64,000 nt of DNA from Lysobacter enzymogenes (GTDB lineage: Bacteria > Pseudomonadota > Gammaproteobacteria > Xanthomonadales > Xanthomonadaceae). The stretch's first letter is position 1, and every line of letters starts with the position of its first letter. The translations under genes and the position numbers were made by a program. The stretch is taken from NCBI RefSeq assembly GCF_023617245.1, contig NZ_CP067396.1, forward strand, positions 3,286,001 through 3,350,000. Reading direction: 5' to 3'. This document shows positions 10,954 to 23,729 of this stretch, in pieces. Under the pieces are notes generated by a model. The model was not told the DNA's origin and ran no database searches. It saw only the letters and a list, made by a program, of their open reading frames with translations.

Positions 10954-11553
10954 GTGCCCGCGCAGACTGCGCGGATGCACCAGGCCTCGCTGTTCGCCGC
11001 GCAACCGCAGCAACCCATCCTCGATGCCGAGGGCGGCGTGCGCTACCTGCCCGACGTGTTCGCGCCCGACTGGTGCGCGCGCCTGTTCGCCGAACTGTGG
11101 GACGGCGCGCCGTGGAACAGCGAACAACGGTTGATGTACGAACGCCTGGTCGAAGTGCCGCGCCGCGTCGCCCGCTACCGTATCGGCCGCGACCGGCTGC
11201 CGCCGCTGCTGGAAACCGCCGCCGGGCGGGTACGCGAAGTCCTCGCCGCGCCGTTCGACAGCATCGGCCTGAATCTCTATCGCGACGGGCGCGACAGCGT
11301 CGCCCCGCACAACGACAAACTGCACGACCTCGTTCCCGGCCAGCCCATCGCGGTGCTGTCGCTCGGCGCGACCCGACGCATGACGATCCGGGCCAAGCGC
11401 AGGCCGCATGCGAGTTGGCATATCGAACTCGAACCCGGCAGCCTGCTGGTGATGAGCCACGCCTCGCAGCACCACTACGACCACGGCATCCCCAAGGACC
11501 CGGGCGTAACCGATGCGCGCATCAGCGCGGCGTTCAGGGTTCGCGGCGGCTGA
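10954..11553 (+). CDS. AlkB-like 2-oxoglutarate/Fe(II) dioxygenase
   Basis: 199 residues (193 if translation starts at the second ATG, 10975). It carries the AlkB-type core: the metal-binding H-x-D in APHNDKLHDL, a distal His in the SQHHYDHGIPK segment, and the 2-oxoglutarate-binding arginines in RISAAFRVRGG. GLNLYRDGRDSVAPHND is typical of the DNA/RNA alkylation-repair branch. It would oxidatively remove alkyl groups from nucleic-acid bases. There is no ada or alkA gene beside it. The short gap after the Fsr gene (71 bases) allows co-transcription but does not prove it. Confidence 0.87.
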   Translation: MPAQTARMHQASLFAAQPQQPILDAEGGVRYLPDVFAPDWCARLFAELWDGAPWNSEQRLMYERLVEVPRRVARYRIGRDRLPPLLETAAGRVREVLAAPFDSIGLNLYRDGRDSVAPHNDKLHDLVPGQPIAVLSLGATRRMTIRAKRRPHASWHIELEPGSLLVMSHASQHHYDHGIPKDPGVTDARISAAFRVRGG

Positions 11554-11608
11554 GGATTGCCTGGAGGCGGCAGCGGCCCGGGCATGGGTTTCGCTGTAGC
11601 TGCGGACT

Positions 11609-11762
11609 CGCGGTCGCGGCTTGCGCCGCTCCTACAGGGGCAAACGTGGCTGGACGCGGCGACTGTAGGAGCGGCGCGAGCCGCGACTGCGACGACTCGG
11701 CTACGCCGAAAGCTTCGACGCAGCGGTGGTTTCGCGGTCGCGGCTTGCGCCGCTCCTACAAT
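11609..11762. repeat. Family B inverted repeat cluster
   Basis: One half repeat (11609-11638) and a complete pair (about 11663-11762). It fills the space between the convergent AlkB-like gene and the small gene at 11784. Confidence 0.75.
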
Positions 11763-11783
11763 CGGATTGCCTGCGCTGCCGCG

Positions 11784-11975
11784 TTACTGCGGCAATGTCG
11801 CCGGCGGCGTCGGAGCCGCGACGTCGTCGCCGGAGGCCAGCGCCGACCAGCGCAGTTCGACGCCGTTGCGCCGGCCTTTTTCGGTCAGCTTCAATCCATC
11901 CGGGTCGACGGTCAGGGTGTAGGCCTTGCCGTCGATGTCCAGTTCGCGCCGCAGCGGTTTGTCGAGTTTGGTCAT
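11784..11975 (-). CDS. Small conserved-looking protein of unknown function
   Basis: 63 residues: MTKLDKPLRRELDIDGKAYT, then a segment TVDPDGLKLTEKGRRNGVEL and a Pro/Ala tail. An AGGAG ribosome-binding site precedes the ATG at 11975, 22 bases after the end of the GIY-YIG gene, so the two are probably co-transcribed. The first half reads like a compact beta fold, but I do not recognise the family. The opening MTKL with the same spacing recurs in the DUF3247 protein at 13432, probably by chance. Confidence 0.65.
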   Translation of the reverse strand: MTKLDKPLRRELDIDGKAYTLTVDPDGLKLTEKGRRNGVELRWSALASGDDVAAPTPPATLPQ

Positions 11976-11997
11976 GGTGCACTCCTGAGCGTTGGGC

Positions 11998-12627
11998 CTA
12001 GGGAACGGGGTGGCCGCCGCGCCGGTACCAGTCCAGCAATGCGGCCGGAAGACGCCGGTCGAGATCGCCGGCGAGCGCGCGGTGCGCGTCGAGGGTGTCG
12101 AGCAGGTTGCGCCGCAACGGCGCCAGCGCGGGGTCGTCGAGCGCCGCGGTGTCGCCTTGCAGTTGCGCCAGCAGCGCTTCGGCGCGCGCATACAGCGCAT
12201 CGCCCTGCCCGGCCAGTTCGCGCGCGAACCACGCCGACAGCGGCCGGTGCACGCTATGGCCCTGCGCTTGCCAGCGCGCCGCCTCGTCCTGCAACTGTGT
12301 CCAGGCGCCGCGATACCACTCGCCCAGGCCGGCGGCCTGTGCGCGAACGGTCAGCGGCGCAGGCGCGTTGTGCTCGCGCAAGCGCGCGTGCAGCGCATGT
12401 TCGAGCGCGCGCGCTTCGCGCACCTTGTCCACTTCCACGGCGAAGGCGCGGTCGAGATCGAAGAATTCGAAATAGCGCGGCTGCAGCGCCTGCGCGCGCT
12501 CCAGCGGATTGCGCGAGTGGCCGATCTTGAGCAGGTCCTCGTAGGCGCAAGGCAGCACGTAGACGAAGCAGCGGCCTTCGCTGGCGCCGGCGGGGCGTTC
12601 GGGTTCGCGGCTGCGCAGGAAGGACAT
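11998..12627 (-). CDS. GIY-YIG domain protein
   Basis: 209 residues. The N-terminus carries a GIY-YIG-like core (FVYVLPCAYEDLLKIGHSRN from about residue 20, then PLERAQAL and the conserved Glu region VREARALEHALH), resembling the T5orf172/Mug113 subgroup that binds or nicks nucleic acids. The C-terminal half (residues 110-209) is helical and unassigned. The start at 12627 is preferred because GGGGGA lies just upstream; a longer frame reaches 12729. The role is unknown. Confidence 0.75.
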   Translation of the reverse strand: MSFLRSREPERPAGASEGRCFVYVLPCAYEDLLKIGHSRNPLERAQALQPRYFEFFDLDRAFAVEVDKVREARALEHALHARLREHNAPAPLTVRAQAAGLGEWYRGAWTQLQDEAARWQAQGHSVHRPLSAWFARELAGQGDALYARAEALLAQLQGDTAALDDPALAPLRRNLLDTLDAHRALAGDLDRRLPAALLDWYRRGGHPVP

Positions 12628-12753
12628 GGGCCGATCTTCCCCCAGCGCCCGCGAGCGCGGTGTGCAGAACGCGTTCACATCGGCCGCGATGAGGCCTGGT
12701 TCACGTTCGCTCACGGCCCGCCGTCGCATCGCCGCTCCGGACCGCGCGGCGGC

Positions 12754-12987
12754 TCAGGCGCGGTCGCGGATTCCCTGCACGCCGGCATGGCCGGCGCAGT
12801 GCGCGCAGCAATAGTAGCGGCCGGCGTGCTCCACGCCGTGGCCGACGATGCGGCAATCGCAGTGCGCGCAGCGCGGCGCCAGCGCGTGGATGGCGCATTC
12901 GAACGAGTCGAACGTGCCGCCGCGATCGGGCATGGTCACGGTGAACGCCTTGTCGTAGTCGTTTCCGCAGACATCGCAGGTGGGCAT
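12754..12987 (-). CDS. Metallothionein-like zinc-binding small protein
   Basis: 77 residues. A CDVCGNDY knuckle at the N-terminus is followed by a C-terminal cysteine/histidine cluster (CAHCDCRIVGHGVEH and YYCCAHCAGH), which matches the CxxCxC...YCxxxCA-GH pattern of bacterial SmtA-like metallothioneins. It probably binds zinc or another soft metal and may buffer it. An AGGAG site precedes the ATG at 12987. It stands among other small stress-type genes. Confidence 0.75.
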   Translation of the reverse strand: MPTCDVCGNDYDKAFTVTMPDRGGTFDSFECAIHALAPRCAHCDCRIVGHGVEHAGRYYCCAHCAGHAGVQGIRDRA

Positions 12988-13129
12988 GTGGTTACTCCTG
13001 GAAACTGGATCGATGCGCTTTTCCGATAATTAGGACCAAGCGCGCTGCGCGCGATGGCGCGACGGGCCCAAACCACGGGAGCGCCGACTGATGCGCGCAA
13101 ATCTCGGCCTCGCGCTCGATCTGTCGCGT

Positions 13130-13432
13130 TTAATCGGTGAAACGACGCTGGGCCGAATGGATCGGGCGTACTTGCGCGAGTTCGTCGATCCACAGGTAAT
13201 CGCTGCGGCCGGTGCGCGGATCGTCGATCCGCACCACCGCATTGATGCCCTCGCGGCCGTCGCGGTCGAGGAAGGTCTGCAGGCTCGGCCGCGTGGTCAC
13301 CACCGCCGCGCGCCAGCTACCGTCGACCAATTGCAGGTCCACCAGGCCTTCGTCGGGCAGTTGCTCGACTAACGCGGTCAGGCGGCGCAGGTCGGCGGGG
13401 TCGCGGTAGACACGGTCGGCGAGTTTGGTCAT
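13130..13432 (-). CDS. DUF3247 family protein
   Basis: 100 residues, cytoplasmic, with the pattern I associate with DUF3247 in Xanthomonadaceae: VYRDPADLRRLTALVEQLPD, a middle with LVDGSWRAAV and VTTRPSLQTFLDRDGREGIN, and an ending VVRIDDP...YLWIDELAQVRPI. A GGAG site precedes the ATG. The function is unknown; the family is small, soluble and often located near stress genes. Confidence 0.72.
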   Translation of the reverse strand: MTKLADRVYRDPADLRRLTALVEQLPDEGLVDLQLVDGSWRAAVVTTRPSLQTFLDRDGREGINAVVRIDDPRTGRSDYLWIDELAQVRPIHSAQRRFTD

Positions 13433-13536
13433 GACGGTTCGCTCCGCCGGCGCGGCCGGCCGGGATGCGCGGCGCGCGGGCCGCGGCGCCCCCTGCCCGC
13501 GCCGCGTTCCGCGCCGCCCCGGCGGCCGCGACGGAA

Positions 13537-13902
13537 TCAGCGCGCCTTCGAAACCGTCAGGCCGCTGGTGTCGACCTTCTTGACGCCATCGATGTTGCGC
13601 GCGATGGACGCGGCCTTGTCGGCCTGCGCCTTGCTCACGCTGCCCGACAGCATGACCACGCCGTTGACGGTCTCGACCTTGATGTCGGTGCCCGGCACGC
13701 CGCCGGTCGCCATCAGTTCGGTCTTGACCTTGGTGGTGATCCAGGTATCGCCGACCGGCTGCTGCGAATCGCCGGCGGCGGTCGCGGCAGGATCCTGCGC
13801 GGTATCGGCGCGGGTTCCGGCGGTCTGCGCGCCGGCGGCGGTGGACAGCGCCAGGCCGAGCGCGGCGGCGATGGACAGGGTCTTCATGTGCGCGGTTTTC
13901 AT
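13537..13902 (-). CDS. Periplasmic BON-domain protein
   Basis: 121 residues. A signal peptide (about residues 1-26, ending AAGAQ) is followed by a single BON domain (residues about 52-118: GDTWITTKVKTELMATGGVP, VETVNGVVMLSGSV, KAASIARNIDGVKKV). BON proteins such as OsmY bind membranes or polymers and are induced by osmotic or envelope stress. The start at 13902 gives two close methionines (MKTAHMKTL); the second, at 13887, is also possible. The longer open frame upstream lacks a signal-peptide start and overlaps the next gene. Confidence 0.85.
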   Translation of the reverse strand: MKTAHMKTLSIAAALGLALSTAAGAQTAGTRADTAQDPAATAAGDSQQPVGDTWITTKVKTELMATGGVPGTDIKVETVNGVVMLSGSVSKAQADKAASIARNIDGVKKVDTSGLTVSKAR

Positions 13903-13976
13903 ATGCGGTTTCTCCGAATATGCAGCGCGTGCGCTGCGAATGAGCGGCGATGGGGTTGCGGGCGCGCAGGTTCGAC

Positions 13977-14159
13977 TCAATGCGAATCCTTGCGGCCCGA
14001 ACCGGATTTCTTGCCGCCGTGGTCCTGCTTGTTGACGGTGCGCCAGGCGCGCTCCTCGGCTTCCTGCTTCGGCACGCCTTCCTTGCGATAGCTCTCCTCG
14101 ATGTGTTCGGCCTGGCGTTTTTGCTTGTCGGTGTAGGACGACTTGTCGCCGCGGGGCAT
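13977..14159 (-). CDS. Small hydrophilic stress-type protein
   Basis: 60 residues, highly charged: MPRGDKSSYTDKQKRQAEHI, then GVPKQEAEERAWRTVN and a Gly/Lys/Ser tail. Close relatives in proteobacteria are usually annotated as plasmid stabilisation or unknown proteins; the sequence suggests a small soluble, partly disordered protein of the kind induced in stress. It lies 74 bases before the BON gene on the same strand, so the two may be co-transcribed. Confidence 0.72.
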   Translation of the reverse strand: MPRGDKSSYTDKQKRQAEHIEESYRKEGVPKQEAEERAWRTVNKQDHGGKKSGSGRKDSH

Positions 14160-14388
14160 GTTCGGTCTCCGATAGCGTGGGGCCGGATCGCCCGGTCCGG
14201 TGGAGGGCGCGATTGCTGCGAGCAACGTTCGCCGCAGGCAATGTGTCGCGTGTTGTCGGATTACACGCTAGCGGGCAGCGGGTTAAGCGCCGACCTGCGA
14301 GGCGTTAAGGCGAGGTCGCGGGTTCATGCGCGCGGCGTCATGGCCGAGTAATCCTGGAGGACGGCGTGAATGGGCAACCGATAACCCA

Positions 14389-14474
14389 TGTGGGAGGGCC
14401 TTCAGGCCCGACGCTCTCCGCTCCGATCACTGCGACCGGAGCGGAGAGCGTCGGGCCTGAAGGCCCTCCCACAA
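14389..14474. repeat. Long palindromic repeat, family A
   Basis: An 86-base near-perfect inverted repeat with arms tgtgggagggccttcaggcc and reverse complement, and the centre swapped to a ctctccgctccgatc sequence. It lies between the small hydrophilic gene and the iron permease family gene. Confidence 0.85.
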
Positions 14475-14487
14475 ACAGCGGGGACCG

Positions 14488-14997
14488 TTAGTTGTCGAGC
14501 CCGGCGCCGCGCCGGTGTCCGCGGTCTTCGCTCATGTCGCGCAGTTCGCGCTTTTCTTCGGCCCGGTGTCGCTCCCGGGCATCGCGCCGCGAATCGGCGC
14601 CACCGTCGGCTTCGCGCCGCCGGGCTTCATCGCGCGCCTTGCATGCGAGGTCCTCATAGCGCTTGCGGAAGCGCTCCAGCGCATCCTCGTCGAGCTCTTC
14701 CAGATCCAGCAGCGCGTTCTCGGCCGAGCGGGTCGCGCGGATAAGTTCGTCGAGCTTGATCTGCACCGCCGCGGCATCGCGGTTCTGCGAGTTCTGGATC
14801 AGGAACACCATCAGGAAGGTGACGATGGTCGTGCCGGTGTTGATCACCAACTGCCAGGTGTCGGAGAAACCGAACAGCGGCCCCGACACCACCCAGGCCA
14901 CCACCACCGCCACCGCCAGGCCGAAGCACAGCGGGTGGCCGGCGAATCGCGACGCCGCCTTGGCGCCGCGCTCGAAGCCGCGGCGCAGCGCGCTCAC
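14488..14997 (-). CDS. Low-affinity iron permease family membrane protein
   Basis: 169 residues from a GTG start that overlaps the stop of the preceding gene (GTGA), which decides the start. Two membrane spans (FGLAVAVVVAWVVSGPLFGF near residue 22 and a second starting WQLVINTGTTIVTFLMVFLI) are followed by QNSQNRDAAAVQIKLDELIR, typical of the Iron_permease (PF04120) family, and a long charged C-terminus. Despite the name, bacterial members have no proven iron transport. In this context, among small stress genes, an envelope-stress role is equally possible. Confidence 0.8.
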   Translation of the reverse strand: MSALRRGFERGAKAASRFAGHPLCFGLAVAVVVAWVVSGPLFGFSDTWQLVINTGTTIVTFLMVFLIQNSQNRDAAAVQIKLDELIRATRSAENALLDLEELDEDALERFRKRYEDLACKARDEARRREADGGADSRRDARERHRAEEKRELRDMSEDRGHRRGAGLDN

Positions 14998-15362
14998 CGC
15001 CGTCCGCGCTCGCGCTGGATGCGTTCGCAGGCGGCCACGGCCACCGCGCGCGCATCGTCCCAGTCCAGGCGCGAGGCGCCGTGCACGCGGCGATAGCGGT
15101 CGCGCAGCTGTTCGTCCAGTTCCGGCCAGTCTTCGACCTGGCCGCGCACGTACGCATCCAGGCCGAGCTTCACCGCCGGCTCGTAGTCGCTGAAACGCAA
15201 GCCCGGACGTCCGAACAGCAAGCGGTAGTTGGCGCGCCAATAGCTCAGTTCCGAGTCCAGGTCGATCGCGTCGGGCGACATCGGCGAAGGCGCGGCGTCG
15301 ACCGGCGCGAGGGCGGCGGCGGAGCGGCGTTGGCTGGCGCTTTGCAGGGGTTCCAGGCGCAT
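14994..15362 (-). CDS. Conserved hypothetical protein
   Basis: 122 residues, soluble. After a low-complexity N-terminus it has an acidic/aromatic segment (SELSYWRANYRLLF, FSDYEPAVKLGLDAYVRG) and a basic helical tail (YRRVHGASRLDWDDARAVAV). Similar proteins occur beside BON and iron-permease-like genes in other proteobacteria, but the function is unknown to me. It is translationally coupled to the iron permease family gene downstream. Confidence 0.72.
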   Translation of the reverse strand: MRLEPLQSASQRRSAAALAPVDAAPSPMSPDAIDLDSELSYWRANYRLLFGRPGLRFSDYEPAVKLGLDAYVRGQVEDWPELDEQLRDRYRRVHGASRLDWDDARAVAVAACERIQRERGRR

Positions 15363-15735
15363 TGCGGTTCCTCGAAGAAGGCGGCGCGCGTACCGATCCG
15401 TCGCGCCGGTGCGGGAGGCGAATGCTGCGAACAAGAGTGCGGACGCGTCGTCGGTTTCCGCGTGCGCGTTCGCGCTTTCGCTTCGATCACGGCCCCCGTC
15501 GGACACCATGCCACCGTGCCGCGCGAAGAGGGTGTCGATACAGCGCAAGCGCATTGTTTTCGCGTTCATGTTCGCGCTAACGAATGCGGCGCAACGATGA
15601 ATGCGATTGCGTCCAATCGCCGCGACGCAGCGCGATTGCGCGCATCCGCGCCGCGCCGCTTCACATCGTTTGCCGTCACGACGGAACTGCGTCGCGGTTC
15701 AGCGCTGAACCGCTCAGATTGCGCCGCCGGTCGCC

Positions 15736-20202
<4,467 letters not shown>

Positions 20203-20397
20203 GGCGAGCGGCCTGCCGAAGGGCGATGCGGGGGTCGTGTGGATATGGGGGCGATTGTGGCACCGGCCAGCCTGCGGCCGGGCGGTCGCGGCCGGTGCGA
20301 CTGAACCCTTCAGCGCCCTTGAGCACCGATTCGTCCCGAACCGGCCGATCCGGGCGGGCCGATCCGGGCGGGGCCGGCTCACGCCGCGCGATCAACC

Positions 20398-20428
20398 TTG
20401 ACCTTACCATCATGGTAAGCCCCAACCT
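20398..20428 (+). promoter_or_regulatory. CueR-type copper-responsive promoter of copA
   Basis: TTGACC (20398-20403) and CAACCT (20423-20428) are separated by 19 bases, the over-long spacing typical of MerR-family promoters. The spacer holds a perfect palindrome, cTTACCAT-c-ATGGTAAg (20403-20419). The E. coli copA promoter has the same TTGACC-N19-TAACCT plan. CueR bound here would twist the spacer when it holds Cu(I) and turn on copA and the overlapping cueR. Confidence 0.85.
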
Positions 20429-20457
20429 GTGCGGCGTCAGCCAACCAGGACTCGTCC

Positions 20458-22932
20458 ATGAACGCTACCGCCCTTCCCTCCACCGCCTTGCAGCGCCTGC
20501 GGCTCGACGTCGCCGGCATGACCTGCGGCTCCTGCGTCGGCCGCATCGAGAAGGCCCTGCGCGCCCTGCCCGGGGTCGCCGAGGCCACCGTCAACCTCGC
20601 CACCGAGAGCGCCGAGGTGGCCTACGAGGCGCCGCTGGGGCCGGCCGAGATCGTCGCCGCGGTGACCGCGGCCGGCTACACCGTGCCGACCCGCGAGACC
20701 ACCCTGGAAGTGACCGGCATGACCTGCGGCTCGTGCGTGGGCCGGATCGAGAAGGCGCTGCGCGCGGTGCCCGGGGTGATCGCGGCCACGGTCAACCTCG
20801 CAACCGAGCGCGCCCGGGTCGAGGCGCTGGGTTCGGTCGAGCCGGCGGCGCTGATCGACGCGGTCGCCCGCGCCGGCTATCGCGCGCAGCTGCCGGGCGG
20901 CGACGGCCCGGGCGACGGCGGCGGCGGTTCGGCGGCGCCGGCCGACGCCGCCGGCGATCCCGCCCACGCCGGCCGCATCGACGCGCGCGAAGCCCAGGCC
21001 CAGGCCGCGCTGTCTCGCCAGACCCGCCACCTGCTGCTCGCCGCGGCGCTGACCCTGCCGCTGGTCGCGCCGATGATCGGCCTGCTGTTCGGCAAGCACT
21101 GGATGCCGCCGGGCTGGGTCCAGTTCGCCCTGGCCACGCCGGTGCAGTTCTGGCTCGGCGCGCGCTTCTACCGCGCCGGCTGGGCGGCGCTGCGCGCCGG
21201 CAGCGGCAACATGGACCTGCTGGTCGCGCTGGGCACCAGCGCCGGCTACGGCCTGAGCCTGTATCACCTGCTGCGCGGCGAGACGATGGCGCTGTACTTC
21301 GAGACCTCGGCCGCGATCATCACCCTGATCCTGCTCGGCAAGTGGCTGGAAGCGCGGGCCAAGCGCCAGACCACCGCCGCGATCCGCGCGCTGCAGGCGC
21401 TGCGGCCGGCGCGGGCGCGGGTGCTCAAGGACGGGATCGAACGCGAGATCGCCATCGCCGAGTTGCAGGTCGGCGACCGCGTCGTGGTCCTGCCCGGCGA
21501 GCGCATTCCCGCCGACGGCCGCATCCGCGAAGGCCGCACCCACGCCGACGAATCGCTGATCACCGGCGAATCGCTGCCGGTGGCGCGCGGCGAAGGCGAC
21601 ACGGTCACCGGCGGCGCGGTCAACGGCGAGGGCCGGATCGTGGTCGAGACCCTGGCGGTCGGCGCGGAGAGCGCGCTGGCGCGGATCATCCGCCTGGTCG
21701 AGGACGCGCAGGCCAAGAAGGCGCCGATCCAGCGCCTGGTCGACCGGGTCAGCGCAGTGTTCGTGCCGGTGGTGATCGGCCTGGCGCTGCTGACCTTGAT
21801 CGGCTGGGGCGTCTACAGCGGCGACTGGAGCCAGGCGCTGCTGCACGCGGTGGCGGTGCTGGTGATCGCCTGCCCGTGCGCGCTGGGCCTGGCCACGCCG
21901 ACCGCGATCATGGCCGGCACCGGCGTGGCCGCGCGCCACGGCATCCTGATCAAGGACGCCGAAGCGCTGGAGACCGCGCACCGCATCGCCATCGTCGCCT
22001 TCGACAAGACCGGCACCCTGACCGAGGGCAAGCCGGTGCTGGCGCAATGGATCGCCGCCGACGGCGATCGCGCCGGCCTGCTCGCGCGCGCCGCCGCGCT
22101 GCAGTCGGGCAGCGAGCATCCGCTGGCCAAGGCGGTGCTGGTCGCCGCCGCAGCCGAACGCGCCGCGCCGCTCGGCGCCGCCCAGGTGCGCGCGGTGCCG
22201 GGCCGCGGCGTGCGCGGCAACGTCGGCGGCGAAGCGCTGGCGCTGGGCAGCACGCGCATGCTGGAGGAAGCCGGCGCCGAGTTGGGCGCGCTGCGCGAAC
22301 AGGCGCAGACTCTGGGCGATAACGGCCACAGCGTGTCGTGGCTGGTGCGCGAACGCCTCGGCGCCGCGCCGCAGGTGCTGGGCCTGCTCGCCTTCCGCGA
22401 CGCGCCGCGGCCCGGCGCGCGCGCGGCGATCGCCCGGCTGCACGCGCTGGGCCTGCGCACGGCGATGATCTCCGGCGACCACGCCGGCGCCGCCAACGCG
22501 ATCGCGCAACAGCTCGGGATCGACGACGTGCGCGCCGACGTGCTGCCCGAGCAGAAGGCCGCGGCGGTGACCGACTTGGCCCGCGGCGGCGCGGTGGCGA
22601 TGGTCGGCGACGGCGTCAACGACGCGCCCGCGCTGGCCGCGGCCGACGTCGGCATCGCCATGGGCAGCGGCACCGACGTGGCGATGCAGGCTGCCGGCAT
22701 CACCCTGATGCGCACCGAGCCGACCCTGGTCGCCGACGCCATCGCCATTTCCCGCCGCACCACCCGCAAGATCCGCCAGAACCTGTTCTGGGCGTTCGGC
22801 TACAACGTCGTCGGCATCCCGCTGGCCGCGTTCGGCCTGCTCGACCCGGTGTTCGCCGCCGCGGCGATGGCGTTCTCCAGCGTCAGCGTGTTGGGCAATA
22901 CTCTGCTGCTGCGCCGCTGGAAGCCGGCATGA
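20458..22932 (+). CDS. copA: Cu(I)-exporting P1B-type ATPase
   Basis: 824 residues. Two N-terminal heavy-metal domains each carry GMTCGSCVGRIEKAL (CxxC at Cys23/26 and Cys90/93). The membrane part has the CPC metal site Cys472-Pro-Cys474 (IACPCALGLATPT), phosphorylation Asp516 (DKTGTLTEGKP) and the hinge GDGVNDAPAL around residue 720. It pumps cytoplasmic Cu(I) (and probably Ag(I)) to the periplasm at the cost of ATP. The start follows the CueR-type promoter by 29 bases and the stop overlaps the cueR start, so both are induced together. Confidence 0.97.
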   Translation: MNATALPSTALQRLRLDVAGMTCGSCVGRIEKALRALPGVAEATVNLATESAEVAYEAPLGPAEIVAAVTAAGYTVPTRETTLEVTGMTCGSCVGRIEKALRAVPGVIAATVNLATERARVEALGSVEPAALIDAVARAGYRAQLPGGDGPGDGGGGSAAPADAAGDPAHAGRIDAREAQAQAALSRQTRHLLLAAALTLPLVAPMIGLLFGKHWMPPGWVQFALATPVQFWLGARFYRAGWAALRAGSGNMDLLVALGTSAGYGLSLYHLLRGETMALYFETSAAIITLILLGKWLEARAKRQTTAAIRALQALRPARARVLKDGIEREIAIAELQVGDRVVVLPGERIPADGRIREGRTHADESLITGESLPVARGEGDTVTGGAVNGEGRIVVETLAVGAESALARIIRLVEDAQAKKAPIQRLVDRVSAVFVPVVIGLALLTLIGWGVYSGDWSQALLHAVAVLVIACPCALGLATPTAIMAGTGVAARHGILIKDAEALETAHRIAIVAFDKTGTLTEGKPVLAQWIAADGDRAGLLARAAALQSGSEHPLAKAVLVAAAAERAAPLGAAQVRAVPGRGVRGNVGGEALALGSTRMLEEAGAELGALREQAQTLGDNGHSVSWLVRERLGAAPQVLGLLAFRDAPRPGARAAIARLHALGLRTAMISGDHAGAANAIAQQLGIDDVRADVLPEQKAAAVTDLARGGAVAMVGDGVNDAPALAAADVGIAMGSGTDVAMQAAGITLMRTEPTLVADAIAISRRTTRKIRQNLFWAFGYNVVGIPLAAFGLLDPVFAAAAMAFSSVSVLGNTLLLRRWKPA

Positions 22933-23441
22933 ACGCCAGCGCCCGTTCGATCAGGAGCCCCCTACGGATGAGCCGCCACGCAACCGCGCCCGAACTGGCC
23001 CAGGCCAAGGCCGAGGGCCTGCACAACATCGGCGAGGCCGCCCAGCTCAGCGGAGTCAGCGCGAAGATGATCCGCCACTACGAGAGCATCCGCCTGATTC
23101 CGGAGGCCGGGCGCAGCGTCGCCGGCTACCGTTTGTACAGCGACGCCGACCTGCACCGGCTGCGCTTCATCAAACGCTCGCGCTCGCTGGGGTTTTCGAT
23201 CAAGCAGATCGAGACCTTGCTGGGGCTGTGGGACAACCGTTCGCGCGAGAGCGCCGAGGTCAAGCGGCTGGCGCTGGACCATGCCTCGGAGCTGGCGGAG
23301 AAGATCCGCGAGATGCAGACGATGCAACGCACGCTGGAGGATCTGGCGCGGCGCTGCCATGGCGACGACCGGCCGGATTGCCCGATCCTGCAGGACTTGG
23401 CGGCGGAGTGTTGCGAGGGCAGCGGGGCCGGGCGCGCGTAG
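22929..23441 (+). CDS. cueR: CueR copper-responsive MerR-family regulator
   Basis: 170 residues from the ATG that overlaps the copA stop (ATGA); a second ATG at 22968 with AGGAG before it gives 157 residues and may be the true start. It has the MerR helix-turn-helix (IGEAAQLSGVSAKMIRHYES), a dimerisation helix, and the metal loop CHGDDRPDC (two Cys eight positions apart, as Cys112/Cys120 in E. coli CueR) with a nearby CC pair. It should sense Cu(I)/Ag(I) and activate the promoter at 20398, making the unit self-inducing. Confidence 0.93.
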   Translation: MNASARSIRSPLRMSRHATAPELAQAKAEGLHNIGEAAQLSGVSAKMIRHYESIRLIPEAGRSVAGYRLYSDADLHRLRFIKRSRSLGFSIKQIETLLGLWDNRSRESAEVKRLALDHASELAEKIREMQTMQRTLEDLARRCHGDDRPDCPILQDLAAECCEGSGAGRA

Positions 23442-23729
23442 TTGCTTTGCTCTTCATCTACTCCGCTCTTCATCTGCCCCGCTCCACTTCCCCGCTCCGT
23501 CATTCCGGCGAAAGCCGGAACCCATTTTGATTTTGCCGTTGGCTGTTGCTGTGGCCGTTTGCTTTTAGCTTGGACGCAACCCCGCCCGAGGCCCACGTTC
23601 CGCAGCCCCGGAGGGCGCGCGCATGGATGCGCGCGTGCGCCATGGGGCAGGATGCCCCTTATGGCGCAGCCCCGCGCCGGGTGCTGGACTCAGTGTCTTT
23701 TGACCTTAAACAAGCGTTTTTCTTTGGTT

